Shown: piece after piece, positions 25,118 through 38,924 of the stretch
How the letters are laid out: every line of letters begins with the position of its first letter
How positions within the stretch are numbered: position 1 is the first letter of the stretch
Assembly: GCA_005408345.1 (NCBI GenBank)
Contig: SEMN01000032.1
Coordinates: forward strand, 536,001-600,000
DNA length: 64,000 bases
From: Macquaria australasica
Taxonomy: Eukaryota > Chordata > Actinopteri > Centrarchiformes > Percichthyidae
Reading direction: 5' to 3'
Position numbers and translations under genes: made by a program
The notes under the pieces: model-generated
Databases searched by the model: none
Seen by the model: only the letters and a program-made list of their open reading frames with translations
What the model was told of the DNA's origin: nothing

Positions 25118-27346
25118 GTCTCCTGATTATATTTGACTCAGAAAGGCATACGCTGGTCTATGTAAAGTCTCAGTTCACTGTACATGTCATGTAAGACTAA
25201 AACAAGCCATTATGTCCAAGAAACTCTTGATACGCCTCTGACATAGAACAACTGCTTAAAGCTCCACTGAGCTCCAACATCATTGAGCCTGACAAGAAGT
25301 GTTTTTAGATAATGCAAGGAAAAATAATCCCCTATAAGAGGTAACTTTCTTAATGAATAAAGTGTTGCTCCATGACTTTATGCTCATCCAGTTGTCAATA
25401 AGTCTTAAAACAGGTTTCTGATTTGTGTTCACTGAGAGTCACGCTCTGTCTTGCCTCCAATGCCGCATCAGAAAGGCACACATGGGACGTGTCGGCCTCT
25501 TTTGCAATGCAATGTGTTTGACAGCTAGTTGACTACAACTGGTAATGCATAATGCAAGTGATATAAACTCTATGTCTTTGATTACACACCGTCTGAAGCT
25601 GATCAAAGGGTCATTCACAAAGTCAAAGCGAATACATTTGACAAGGTAATCCATTTTCACCCAGCTTACCTGGTCACTGATAGGATGCTATGTTGCAGTT
25701 ATGAAATAACTAATAAAGAATAATGAATGAATGCAGAGTGATACTGCCAGGCAATATGAGTCAGCAGCTTACACTGATACTACTACTGTAAACTTTCTGT
25801 CTGGGTTGACCTTTTAATAGTTTGAGATACTGGGCCATGGTGATACTTGATAAGGCCACAGAGTGTAATAACATCCAGTTATTACAGTTTTAGTGCGAGC
25901 ACCGAAAGAACCAATAAAAGTGAGGTAGCCTGTATCTGATCCTGACACACAGATTGCAGCATGGAGTAGTGCAATGAAGATTACTCCCACAGACATGTTG
26001 CATTTCTTTTAACCCTGGCTATATTCACTGTGAGTGTTGACTTCTTCTTTCAAAAAGGTCTGTAGAGTTGCAATTTGCACTTCTGTTTCTACTTGAAAGC
26101 CAATCCCTCTGTCACAGCTAGACTTAGGCTCAGCTTGGCATAAAAATGTAGAACACTCTCTAAAATCATAGCCTATGATTTTATTCAGTGCTGTTGAATA
26201 CACTGCGTCCTCCACTGGTTCAAACTGTGAATGCTGAAACCCCTTCTCTTTTAGGCTCACATTCATTCCTTCTCTAATAAAGTTTCTTGACTCCACAGGG
26301 AAGGCAATTAACAGAAAAGCAGTGGTGTGCACATTTGCAGTGCCCCAAAATCATCATTTGCACATCAAACAGCCTCCGCCTTCATCCCGGTCAATTTGCA
26401 TATAATACCACAAAGGTGCATCAATGTCAAATAGAAGTCTTCATTCCAATGCAGCATCTATGTCTTCTCTGCTGGGATGCTGAAGTAGGTGCACCTGAGA
26501 TACACAATGCACTGAGTAAAATGAGAAAATAGGGGGTCAGGTAAGAAATAAAACTACTATAATCGTAGAGGAAGGTGTGCCATAGGTAGAGATATAGTAA
26601 TCATGGTGAATTTCACATATCCAAGTTCCTTATTTGAATCTTCTTTTGGAGTTTTTATGACCGTGTCCTGGTCCCCGTCTCATAGAGTGAGTTCAGGATT
26701 CGGGCAAAATCCAGTTGAAATTGATGTCCACCAAAGCGGAAGAATGGGAAGTATAGCAGGGCACCTAGGCAAGAACTGAACTCGCTCTCCACCAAAAATA
26801 CAGGAAAATCAACACAGTCAGATAATATTAATAATAATAAAGATAATTATCAAATAACAGTTACATTCCATAAAAAAATCAGACCTCTCAATGTTCACAA
26901 GGAAGAACTCATATTTTACATGTTTTTGTTTTATATAATACATTTTCCTCTAAGTCAATATTGACATGTCAAATGGAAGACCTCTAGGTCATCAGAGATT
27001 GTTCAGTATTAACTATTACTATAAAATATGGGAATATGGAATAACATTTTAAATTTAAGTATGCATCAGAATGGATATAATAAAGATGTAAAAGGCTCAC
27101 TGACACAGTATACTAAGATTTACAGGATAATGAATGAAATATACGGAATAGGATGGTAACATTCAGCTACGGGCATTATATTATACATGATACTATGTGC
27201 AGTATAGTAGCTATACAGTAATACTAGTGGTAATAGAAGTAGCATAATAATTGAAGTACATTTGTTACTACACTTTAAGTGCACTTAACATCTTGTCCTA
27301 TCTTAGTAAGATTTGGTCTTTACACTTTAGATTCTGTCCACATACA

Positions 27347-27403
<57 letters not shown>

Positions 27404-29121
27404 CATATACAGGACATACACACAAACATTAGTCAGCATATTGTTGATTACCTGGTTGACGCACTCATCTATTTTCACACAATCCAAACAGACTTATTCA
27501 TCACAAGTCCGAGGGGAAAAGGATTGACAATGTAACAACTGAGTGTAGTTGTACTTTAACTACTGTATCCAGCTAGCATAACACACTAGTTTGGATACAT
27601 GCATTATTCATGCATTTTCTCTCCTCAGAAGGACACATTAAATATTTGTTAACTTATAAAAGCATCATGCAACACTCATGCACCTCAGGACTATTAATTT
27701 TCCACACACGTTTCATTGTAAAGCTCCATCTGCTACACCACTGGTCCTATTAAGGCAAAGGAGGAGGGCTTGAATATTGGAGCGGAATAGTTAAACCTCA
27801 AAGATGGAGAAGAACACAAGGGAGAGACTCTATATCCACAAATAAATAAGGCAACATTGTGCAGTCACTCCCAAACAACTATTGCAACATCTAAGCTCCC
27901 AGTGATGTTGTATATTGGCAATATAAGGGCACAACAGTACTACAAAACAAGACACATGGCATAGTGACTTTGATGAGTGATTTTTACGCTTTGAGCTGGT
28001 AGCTCTGTTGGACAAAACAATAACTATTCCAGTTAAAATCTAATTAAAACTGCCAGTGTTTGTTTACTGTGAAGGACATGGGACTGCGTGTCACATTTAA
28101 ACTTTTCCCCCTTTTCCTTAGGCGTGAAATTCTGTTTAGTCTTTGGGGTAACTTTCAATATTCTTAGGATTAAACGCATTAGTTACTGTTTTAATTTTTA
28201 TTCTTTAAATAATCCCAATAAATCATTTTTAATCACTAAACACCCAATGTAAGTATCCCTAATTTCATTCTATGCATGCAGATAGGCTAATTACAGGGCA
28301 CTAAAAATAGAATGTGGTTCTTTTCTGCAGTGATTAATTAGGTTCTAAACAATATTGTATTACAGATCCAAACATGTTTGGACTCCAAACAAATGAACAT
28401 GAAAGAAACCACATAACAGATCACTACTGTTGAATTCTATAGTTTGTTTGTTTTTCTAAGATTAGAAAAAAATAGGCCAGAGCAAAGCATTCTCAAATCC
28501 ATAGCATAGTGACAGCCAAACTGAAAAGAGTCTAAATGTTTTTCCATTCATTCATGCATGTATTTTGTCCCAACCACAACCATCAAAACATGCCAGGGAT
28601 CATGGATATTTATTCCAGAATTTAACCCAGACAGTGATTAGATGTTTTTGGGTACCATACACATCTTAAATCGCAACTCGGGATTCAATGACTGGATTGT
28701 CAAATATGTGACAAACTCTGCTCTGGTTCAATTGTTGGTATTTAGTTGCATTCGCTATCACAAAGAAATATATTAAATGTAATTCTGATCAGGGAGAGAG
28801 AGTTTCATATGCAGGCAGGTTGGTACTGTAACTGTAAGTCATCTGGCTGATGTAGCCTCCTCACTTCTGACAGTAGTGTTAACTACATTATGTGAACAGA
28901 CAACTATTAAAGATAGTTGCTGGACAATGACAATAATGACACCTATAGCAAAAACAAGTATTTGTGATAGTAACAGCCTACAATAACGTGATTACAATGA
29001 TAACTATAAAGAATACAGGCTAATATGCACTTGATTAGTTCATTATTAAAAAATTAAAGGGACATTTTTGCGTTTATCTTTACTAAATAGCAGAGACATT
29101 GTGGGACCAATAACCTTAATC
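25118..29121. other. Non-coding stretch with a long TA microsatellite
   Basis: No gene or transposon recognised. Mostly AT-rich unique-looking DNA. The main feature is the TA/ACATAT tract at 27348-27411. Open frames are short and featureless. Confidence 0.6.
27348..27411. repeat. (TA)n plus (ACATAT)n microsatellite
   Basis: About 21 TA units followed by four ACATAT-type units. Likely polymorphic in length and prone to cruciform formation. Confidence 0.95.
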
Positions 29122-29590
29122 CTAAAGGGGAACTCCACCGATTCTACACATCTAAATTTGTTTACAGGTCTTGAGAGTACTACTGCATATGTGAAAAAAA
29201 GTGAAAAGTTGTGTAAGCCTTTTGTGGCTTTTGGGGAGTTGCACAAAATCTGATAAATTGTCATAGCAACTGTTAGGGCTGAAGACTGCAAGACTGAAAA
29301 TGACAACATCTGGGGGTGTGGAGTTAGAAAGAAGTGAGCTTAGAAGACCTGTGTAGCCCACTCCTCATCTCTGCTTGAGGCTAGCAGCTTGAGGCTACAT
29401 TAGCCGCTGCTAGCATAACGCACCCAAATTGCCGACCAAACTGTCGAGTTGCACTGTGGATGATGTAGGCGCCAGGTTTTGACAAAGAAGAATGCATGGA
29501 ATAAAAAAGATGATCTCTCTGGTTCTGCTGCAGTGATTTTGATCCTTTTTTGTACATCCAGAGTTACGACAATAAGCAAGAGGCTATGAA
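29122..29590. repeat. Dispersed fish repeat, probably non-autonomous element
   Basis: It begins AAGGGGAACTCCACCGATT, a start I associate with an interspersed repeat common in perciform fish. The later section (29498-29553) is shared with 7933-7980 in this window, which directly shows repetition. No long terminal inverted repeat was found at the right side, so the copy may be truncated. No coding capacity. Confidence 0.6.
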
Positions 29591-32500
29591 TGCAACATGC
29601 AAGTTTTTGTTTATATCCCTTATCATATCCCTGAAGAGCTCACAGGGACAGAGCTAGAGGCACTTGCAGCCTCCTTGCCACATGCGGTGTTCAGAAAAAG
29701 GTCTTCATAATTTAGTGAACCTCCAAAATAAAACAACTTGCCTCAGAGTGAAAGCAAGCAAATTGGTGATTAGGTGCTGATTTACTGCATGTAATTGTTC
29801 AGAGGGGAATGTAGTATCGGCTCCTTTTTTTAACAAAGAGTTTTGATTGCACTGCATAATCAAAAGTTCAGTTGCTTCGTTAGTACACCCACTAAAAATT
29901 ATTTTAAGGCTCAACAGGAAATGTTTTGTAGCCAACATTGATAAGCACCTCCCCAGAGTATAAAACTGCTCTTCCTCTCTGCAGTTTCACCTCAGGACAC
30001 GATCAAGGCCACTGGTATTTAAATTCTCTTTGTACCCTTGTGATTACATTTCAAACCTTTAAAATGCCTCGTTTTTAGTGGATGAGCCACTGTATTGTGA
30101 AGTAATTTAACACTCCAGTTCCTTTCCTCTTGGCATAATTAACATATCCAGTGTGTCTCTAATTAAGCAATCTGGATATGCCCATTAGTAACATGTAAAA
30201 AAAAAAAAAGAATACTGTTAGAATATCGTCACCCCTTTTTTCTTTTTTATCAAATTTGATGGGAGTATCAATGTCCACCTCCCTGTTAACTGAAAATATG
30301 TTTCCGAGATAAAATCCAATATATTCTATGCCCACAAGACATGATTATCCTCGTGACTGAGCATATCAAAAATACGGATCAAGATGGGGGAAGCTGACTT
30401 CAAAAATGTCAGATGATCACCCTGCGTATTGTCAAGACAGAAATGGGACACAAAGGATTTCAACAAGCTATTAATGCAATTTCTGGTCCATCATCCTGCA
30501 ATGAAAAGTCCACAGCAGACAAAGAATAAAGGCCACTAAACAAACAGGCAGAGTTTAAAAGGCTGGCTGAGGCTGCCCAGAGGCTCATTAAAGCAGCCTG
30601 CCTCTCTTCTTAAAAGCAGCTCCACTGCCAGAGTCGCCCATAGAAACTCCAAACTGACAGAATATTTCATTAGAAGCCTTGAATATTTCATTTGAATACA
30701 CATCTTCGGATGCATTTCCTCTTTCCTCTCATACATTAGGAATTAGGCGCTGCAACAATTAAACGCACTCATCTGCATATGAAGAGCAGCCTGTAAAATC
30801 TGCGCTCAGTGAATGCAATCCTGGCCGGCGTTTTCAACGGGGCCTAGTTAAGGGATTAAAGGGACAGAGGTTCTGTAAATTCCCAGGCCCGGGTGTAACA
30901 CCGAGGCCCATCAGCTGGCTCGTCAACACACCTCACAATGCTCATTACAGCCCTGGCTACTCCACACCCCGTCTGACGTCCCGTGGCCCATAGAAACCAA
31001 CATCCAGCCCTCCTGGACCGTCTGCCACTGCATCACCATGGCAACCGCTCTCTTGCTCACAGCCCCTCATAGATATTTTTTTCTCCACAGCTACATTTCC
31101 TGAAGGCTGGTTCCAAGCATGACAGCTAGCCATCCAACTGGTGTTAAAGCACTTCAAGGTGAAGTTGTGGCACAGTGCCACGTCTTGATATATTTTTTTT
31201 TTTCCCAAAAAAAGTGGGAAGGCAGATGAAAATAATTCAGGACAGCTGTGTTATAATCATTTCAGAGCTGATCTCATTAGTGAATTACCATAATGCACTC
31301 AAGCTATTCTTCTGAGATGTGGTAACTATTATTGTATCTTAGCCATTTTGTTTTCTAGCTGCTGCTTATTTATGAGATATGCCAACTGCCTTAGCACTCA
31401 ACCTCAGCATCCCAGATTGTCATAACAATAAGAACAAAGGCTTTGAGTGAAACTAATCAGATTATATTGTTGTTGTTGAATATATTATAGTGATGTCAAT
31501 TTGCATGGCTTATTATTCCACCTCCATCTTCATACCAATAAACTGATCTTTCACATGCTAATCTCACATCATCTAAAACATTAAAACAGTGAGAGTTTGC
31601 TTTTATGAAATATTACTTTTATATGATGACTATATGTAACATAACTAATGCCAACGCTGTTTAGAGCATATTTACAATCATCCTTGAGATGTTAAGGATT
31701 TTTTAATCTGAGACTTATTATTCTAGTTGTTGCCATCATGCTACTTGGTGCTGATCAGAATCTCACTGATTAGCCTTTTTTATTTTACAGCTAACTATCT
31801 CAGGTTACAGAGAGCGCTGCTGTCTAGTACAATCCAACAGCTACGCAGACCATGTAATATATCATTGAAAGTGGAGTACAACGTGACAAAGAATATAAAA
31901 TAATGACCAAAAACCATAGATGGGATCATCTCTGCATAATAGCTGTGGTCACATCTACAGAAACCAGCACATCAGGTGTTGGCAAAGAAAAATACAACGA
32001 AAAATAGAAAGATATCTGTACAGTGGAATTTAAGCCCCTTTGTTAAACAAGTTCTATTGGCAAACTTGTAAAACGCTCAAGATGTCTCAAATAAGGTCCC
32101 ATTCTAGTTTCAGTCAAGTGCAGTCTCATTGCAATAATCTAGGCATACCCTGGTAGATAATATAATTGCCTCAGACTTGATGCGAGTATTATTGTTCCTG
32201 TTGTGCTTTTGTGCTTTTGCATCTTAAGTCAATTATACAAGTTAAGCAGATATCATCACTGAAGCTTCAAAGGTCAGCACTTAGTTACTGAGATGTCTTC
32301 TCCTGCCATGGTAACTAAAATAATGGACAAACAGCCATTTATTGTGGCAGTGACCTGGTGCTGTATATGTCATTATTGTATTTTTACTTGGACGTGTAAA
32401 CTAAGTGTTTCTTTATGTTGGTGTGATTTGCCTCGATACGCCATAATGAGGTATGTGCCTCACTAAAATTGTATTATGTTAAAATGTCATTATATATATT

Positions 32501-35500
32501 ATTAGTTTCGTCTGCTTCATATCCAGCTCCTTTTCTACTCATATACTGTATCTCCCTCACTCAATTAATGAATTTTCTTCTTTTCATCGACTCAGTATTG
32601 CTATATCTGGCACTCACTGTTCAAGCTGCACATGGCAATTAGACTGACATGATGACAAGCTTTGAACTTGCAACTTAACAGCTGCCAACACCTCAGCCCT
32701 TGTCACCTTCAATGTTAAAATTACCAACAATGACAACTCTGTTAACTTCAACATTCTGAAAAGGAAGGCAAACATTCATTGTTTTGACAGCACTGGTCAT
32801 TTATTCAAACAGTGCTGCGGATCCAACAGTCAACATTGTTTTCTGTTAACCATGAAGCCGATCTTCTCCTAATCTTAACTAAGTAGCCTTAGTTTGCCTT
32901 AAATCTGAATGTAAAATCTGAAAAGTTGGTTTAAAATCTTTAGTATTTCTCTGTAGTATTTCTCAACCAAATTTAAAGTTTGGAAGAAAAAAAAACCTAC
33001 TGAGTTATTATTTATTAAGAGTTTAACACTCAAAAAAGGAGCTTATCTGTTTCATCAGACTGTGTGTGGCGTGTGGTGTGGTTTGACAGATTTGAGTGAC
33101 ACTGGCAAGCAACATAAGCATGCAATCTACTAACTGTCATCAAATTCTGATTCAAATGTTGCTAAATCCTGATTGGTGCACAAAAGTGCGTTATGTCACC
33201 TTTGTCCAACCGAGCCCCGCCCCCTTCAAACCAGTGAGAAGAGCACAAAGAAAAACACATGCAGAAATCTGTTATCTATAGAACTAACTAACCAAAACTG
33301 TTCAAAACTGGCAGAAAATGTTGTGTTCATGTAGGACCCCATCACACATAGTTAGAAGCTCATTATGAAAATGGGTTTTCAGGGCCTTTAAACAGTACTG
33401 CTGGTTTGTTTTTGTCCTGGTAATATGGGTGCCAGATCAGCAGAATGCTATGGTTCATTTTGGACAAACAACCTATTTTTTCATTACATATCAGGACTCT
33501 TACAATAAAGTAATAAAGTCAAGATGAAGAGGACATAATTAAGTCAGTAGGCTAATTTCCCAGATTATTACCACACAGGGACGTGCTAACAGACATTTTG
33601 AGGAGCATTGTCTTCCTGACCTTGTGTTATGGTCCAGCATCCAAAACCATGTTTATTGTGCAGGGCTCACTGTGCCATTTGAACGATGCGGTAGATGAGG
33701 CATATGAAAGGAACACATATGTTCTGCTTTAAAAGGTGATATTGCACAACCCCACTGCATTGAGACAATTAAATACTACTTCCCACCGGGTGTTGTACCG
33801 TTGACTATCATGAGCTTGTATTTATGGTCATTTTAAAACACAGTGCTGTTCTCATAACTTTCATTAACAATGGGGAGGGAACTGAATGCTAGCACCATCT
33901 GGTACCATTCCTAAGAGAAAATGCTTGGATTCTCAATAGGGATTTCCATTAAAAAACGATATCCTAATCTACAATGCAGAGGGAGTGATGCCACTTAAAA
34001 TTTCATTTGAGTCATCCTTTACTGATTCTGATTTCTCTGTGCAGTCACATACACAATGGTTTTAAAGGGAGTAATAATCACTACAGATTAAACAACAATT
34101 ACAGTGACGGTTGGATATTTAGGCTTTTGAGTATAAAAAAGTCTAATTTTAAAGCAAAATAAATATGCAGAAGAGTAGTGCCTTGTGCCATTGCCTCTTC
34201 ACAAGTCATTTTCATTGGATCTGTGCTCTAGAAAGCTACCTTATTTCATTTCTATCATGAAAATGTTGCTTTCTAACTTACTAAAATTTTGAATCTGATT
34301 ATATATAATTGAGAACAAATTCAGTTGGCTGAAGAAGAACCTCTTCATCAGTGTATAGTAAGGTCTGTTTATTGTGAAAGTGGGAGAGCAGTTTGCAACA
34401 GTTGTGTCTATGGAAGCGCCTTTGTGGGTATTGCGATAAATATTGCATGCTTCAGCTGTGTTTCATTGGACTGCATATGACAGCTGGCCGCAGCGTGTGA
34501 AACTGCAGTGCATCTAGATGGTGCTTTTGGGTCAAAGACGGATCATGACGTCTCTGAGCAAAGAGGAATCCAGTATCAAAGAGCTGCCTTAGAGAGGCGA
34601 CACAGAGGAAGAGGGCCGTATCATGTTGAAGCTTGAAATATTTATTTGATACAATAGACACTTACAGTTGCTGTAGCTCAAGTGTGACATGACTGGAAAC
34701 CACAGCAAGCCATTAATGTTTCACATGTGGTTATGAGTAAAAGATGAACCAGAACCTTTTTTTATTATTATTCTTGTATTATTTATATAGTCAACAAAGA
34801 CCTGGAGGCAATTAATCATTTTGCTCACTTTTCTTCCCATTTTCCTGGCTTGACAGTGTTTTTCACTGAACATATTGTTTCAACTGAAGGCGCCGCCTTA
34901 AATGAATTCTTATTAGCCATCTAAAAATAGTCTCCTGGTTTCAGGGTTTCAGGGTCTGTAATCTGACAAGCACAGAGGGAGCATCATGACCAGCCAGCTG
35001 CCAGAGCCTCGATGAAAAACATAAGGAATATGGGCATTATATTATAAATCTCCTGTGGAAAATCAGAAGCTGTTATGAAAGATGTCTTACTAATCATTAG
35101 CGCTGGCAAATCAATATGAGGATCCAGCCATTGTTTGTCTCATGTCGTACAGTATATGACTGCATCCTTTTGAATGTTTCATTCACATTAATTTCCCATT
35201 TAGTGTGGCACATTCACGCACTGAGAAGCCAGCTATTGGTATATGAATGTGAGTTTTGGGATCTGAACATAAAGGCAGAATTTTATGAGATCCCATTGCT
35301 GTGCATTTACAGTGAGAATGGCTGTTTTGATGTCTTTATGCTTTGTTCATTTATATTCACACTACGGCCCCATTCGTTTTCCAAATCTCTCTTTCTTTGT
35401 CATTACATTGTCCATATCCATATTCATTCGGAGCTCTGCAGCCAACACAATAATGCGCTTTGTAAAGCAACTGCAAGGCCTTTATCTGCTGTACATCTGC

Positions 35501-35547
35501 TCATTGTCTGTCAATTCTGAAAAACACAACTGCCAGGACAATCCATC
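29591..35547. other. Non-coding stretch, no gene seen
   Basis: No coding exon, RNA gene or defined transposon recognised across about 6 kb. Repeat content is low. A candidate regulatory segment (30500-31000) is listed separately. The longest frame at the right side (35116-35520, 134 codons) shows no recognisable domain. Confidence 0.6.
30500..31000. promoter_or_regulatory. Candidate conserved non-coding element (weak)
   Basis: High-complexity, repeat-free sequence. GAATATTTCATT occurs twice (30660-30671 and 30681-30692), exactly 21 bases apart, about two helical turns. ATTAGGAATTAGG, CAATTAAAC and CTGCATATGAA follow. The spacing and variety of AT-core sites resemble enhancer sequence, but this is inference from one genome. 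Confidence 0.25.
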
Positions 35548-35725
35548 CATTCATCCTGGATAGATCACAACTCTATTGCAGGACCATCACATAGGAAACA
35601 CAGTCACACTCTTATTTCCATCTCTAGAGGCAATTTACAGTCTTCAGGTTACCTATCATGCGGGTCTTTGAATGAGGTACCTGGAAGAAAAACATGTGCA
35701 CACAGGAGGAAAATCCAAACTCCAC
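35548..35725. repeat. Eroded copy of an abundant teleost interspersed repeat
   Basis: The ordered blocks TCTATTGCAGGACCA, CACATAGGAAACACAGTCACAC, GGCAATTTACAGTC, CATGCGGGTCTTTG and AAATCCAAACTCCACA follow, with many changes, a repeat seen very often in fish genomes (blocks of the type CAAACTCCACACAGAAAGG). The copy is old and has no coding capacity. I do not assign a family. Confidence 0.65.
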
Positions 35726-38355
35726 ATAAAATGGACCAGGGCTGATATTCCCACTGCGAAAGCCACAGTACTTTTCATGCATTATAGTAATGTGCAATGT
35801 AAACAGCCTTAATGCATTCTTGTGGCAATTATTTTAAAGATACTCAGTGTGAAGAGTCAACTGTGAAGGTTGAAGTCAGAGGTAGTGAGAGAAATGTGTC
35901 CTCTCACTTTAGTTTGATCAAGAATCAAACACCAATGTGATCAACACAGAAGCCGAAGCAAGAGGTGGTGAGCTCAAAATGAGCAACAGCTTTGGGAAAA
36001 TCAGTGTCTTTGAGTGTAATCTCCCTGTATTCCTTTCAGTCACTATAAGCAAGTTTCAGTGTCTGCAGTGCAACGACCTGGATTCCAATCCACTGGGAAG
36101 AAGGTGGGGATGCAGGATAACAAACTGCACAAGGGACCTCAGTAAGGATTGGCTTTAACACATGCACCAATTACAGTGAGCACAGCGTGCATCCTTTTCC
36201 AAACACTGCTGAGCGCGCCACACACCCCCTGAGAAAACATCTGCTTTTGTATACAGATCCCAATTCTACTCCCACATATGCACGTGTATTATCCTGGTAC
36301 ACATGAGCTCGCACACACACACAAACCTTGTAAACACACATAATAATGCACAAAATAAGAATAAAATAACTGCTTTTTGTTAAATAATCAAGCACATTTT
36401 AATTTCCTTCTTTCATATCAAAATAGAACTCTAATGCATATCTCTGTTGCTGTTATCCTCATGCTCACCAACTGTGAAATTAAAATTTACTTCAAAAAGT
36501 ACCAAAACAATGCGTTTAATTTAATTTTCTCATTATTTCTATTTTTATACAAATGAACAAACCATTTTATAAAATGCAATGCATTTTTAACTTTGCCAGT
36601 CTGTGAGATCCATAGACTGTGTACTATGTACCATTCGAACCATGTTTTCATTACTCTTTTGGCTCAGTTCAATGACGACACGAGTCTAGCGGAAAGCAAG
36701 AGTCTTGGTAAAATGATGCACATTAAGCTTAGTGTTGAAGTAAATGATAAAATACTGAATACAATGAATACATCACCATGGCAATAACTACACAAAAAGA
36801 TGATCCACATACTGCTTATGTGTGTACAGACGCACTAAGAGAGGCGAGCACCAACACTCCAAAATTAAGAGGTATCAATTATTCTTCCAAAGTAAGTATG
36901 TAGTTAAAAAAATAAATAAATGTACAACCCTTGTTTAATCAAAATCAATAACAACAAAATTCTATAATTGGATAATCAACCTTTAAATATTACATGTATA
37001 TGTCAGGTTTCCCACTCAATGAACTATTATCTAATTATAACCTAAGCTGCCACTGCAACATAGAAAAACAAAATAACCCCATTTGCATGCAGATGGACTA
37101 TTGAGGCAAATATTGTGAGGATCACAAGTTGCGCAGTGGTTCCAAAATCATGTTAGTGGCTAACCCAAGTTCTATATCTAAAGATATGTAGCAGTATACA
37201 ATCCTAATTCAGACCCTGAATAAGAAAAGTTAACACCCTCCATACTGTTAGCTCTTCTGGTTGGGAGTTCTCATTGAGGGATATAGTACAGAATAGTTAC
37301 TGACACTGAGGTGGCTGGAGTTTGCAGCTGAGGTTTGGTTTATGCAGATGAGTTGACACAGTGATGTTTGGCTTCCAGTTTTGGCCTTCATTTTTTGCTT
37401 GTGATACTGCCCATGCAGATATTGTCTTTTTAGAAAAGCACTGCGCAGGGCATATTTGGAGGCTTAAGTTTGAAGTAGGCATAAACAGACCTCTCTAACA
37501 TCACATGAACCTCTTCACTTTGATGTAAATTTTCACACACATCAAAGAGTCTGTCCTGGCTCATATTTATCTGCTGATTCTTACCAACAGTTTTAAAATA
37601 ATACAAAAGGACACATTTTTTAAATTCAAATTTGTGTAAATGTAATATTGCTGCATACATTCTGAGAATTATTTGCCAATTTGACTGAGTAAAATAATGT
37701 CACTGTCCTGATCAATATTGTGATCACAAAAATAAATCCTGCCCTCCTTCTGATACAGATCTGTTATCTCATACCAGATATTTTTCACAGATATGGTTGC
37801 TAATTCAGATATCAGTTTTGAAGACAGTTTCGCAAAGAGCCTCAGGTGTCCCGGCCAGGGATACTGATAATCAGTCCTTCACAACTTACTGGAAGATGTA
37901 TTAGGGGTCGTCACTTTCAATTGGTTAAAGCAGAAATAATGTGTGCACTGCATCTGCACTCTCTAATTTGAGGGTGGTGCTGCACGTTTCCCAATCACGA
38001 CTCACACAGTATAGGAGCCTCAATGAAATCTTCCAAGTCTGAAACAAGTTCTGCTAGAATAAGTACATGACTTCCTGTGCTTTCCTTCACATCAAACTGT
38101 TTGGCTATTCCAATAATAGCAGATTTCAACTAGTTTACACACAAATCACTCTCACTCAGATTATATGAGGATCAGTGCACACTGAGCCCCTCACAGCACT
38201 TTTTTTTTTCCTGAAGCAAAACTCCAGACACTATTTTCTCTGGATAATTAAAACCATTCTATACATTGTGCAAATGGAATTATTATGGAGGCCTGTCAGT
38301 TTATGAAAATATGTACTAAATGACTTGACCAGACTGGATTCTTTTTCTTGCAGCC
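35726..38355. other. Non-coding stretch, no confident gene
   Basis: No confident gene. A possible exon-like block at 36037-36143 is discussed as a finding. A minus-strand open frame at 37430-37660 has protein-like composition but no recognisable domain. A CA run lies near 36312-36323. Confidence 0.55.
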
Positions 38356-38358
38356 TTA

Positions 38359-38924
38359 TGCTGCATTCACGTGCTCCTCAGATGGTCCCATTTCCTGAGT
38401 TGGGAAGTCGCTCTTCCGACTTCGGTGTGTTCATGAGCCTTTAAGTTGTAATGCGGAAACAACATGGACGCTACAAAGAAGATGTGTTGTATTGTATTGC
38501 TCAGAGCGTTTAAACAACACATTGATCTCCTTCTCTTTGGCTGGCTGAGAGTCCCAGACTTGTTGCTGCACCAGTACATTCCCTAAAACCACTAAAATAT
38601 TGCTATACCTGACTTGTTATCAGGATTGATGCTAATAAATAACTTTTCTAACTAATCTAGGTCACTCTACGTGGACAGCAACTAACCATTACAATACCAT
38701 ATTACAAATTACATGTGAGCAAAAAAAAATTGATATGCAATACGTGAAGAAGTTTCTTACAATCAACAAAACATTTACTTTTGTCCCCCATGTTTCCCCG
38801 TATATGATCAACTTTCGGCAACTTCGGGCAAGTTTTCGCCGAGAAGTTTTGTTCCAACTTCATGTGAATTTTCCCAGTTGGGAACTAATTTTTCAGGTTA
38901 TTCCATCAACACATGAACGCAGGG
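38359..38924. mobile_element. Short DNA transposon, PIF/Harbinger-like ends
   Basis: The element is flanked by TTA on both sides (38356-38358 and 38925-38927). It starts TGCTGCATTCACGTG, and its right end in reverse complement is CCCTGCGTTCATGTG, an imperfect terminal inverted repeat. Subterminal TGAGTTGGGAAGT (left) and CCCAGTTGGGAACT (right) also echo each other. A three-base TWA target duplication is the hallmark of PIF/Harbinger elements. At 566 bp without a transposase frame it would be non-autonomous. The assignment is inferred from ends and duplication only. Confidence 0.7.

Noticed and set aside
35116..35520. 134-codon open frame on the plus strand
   Set aside because: Sequence is rich in Cys, His, Phe and Leu as expected from T-rich non-coding DNA; no domain or splice structure.
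37430..37660. Minus-strand open frame of 76 codons with protein-like composition
   Set aside because: No family recognised, no clear splice signals, and the downstream frame is quickly closed by stops. Not enough to call an exon or transposase relic.
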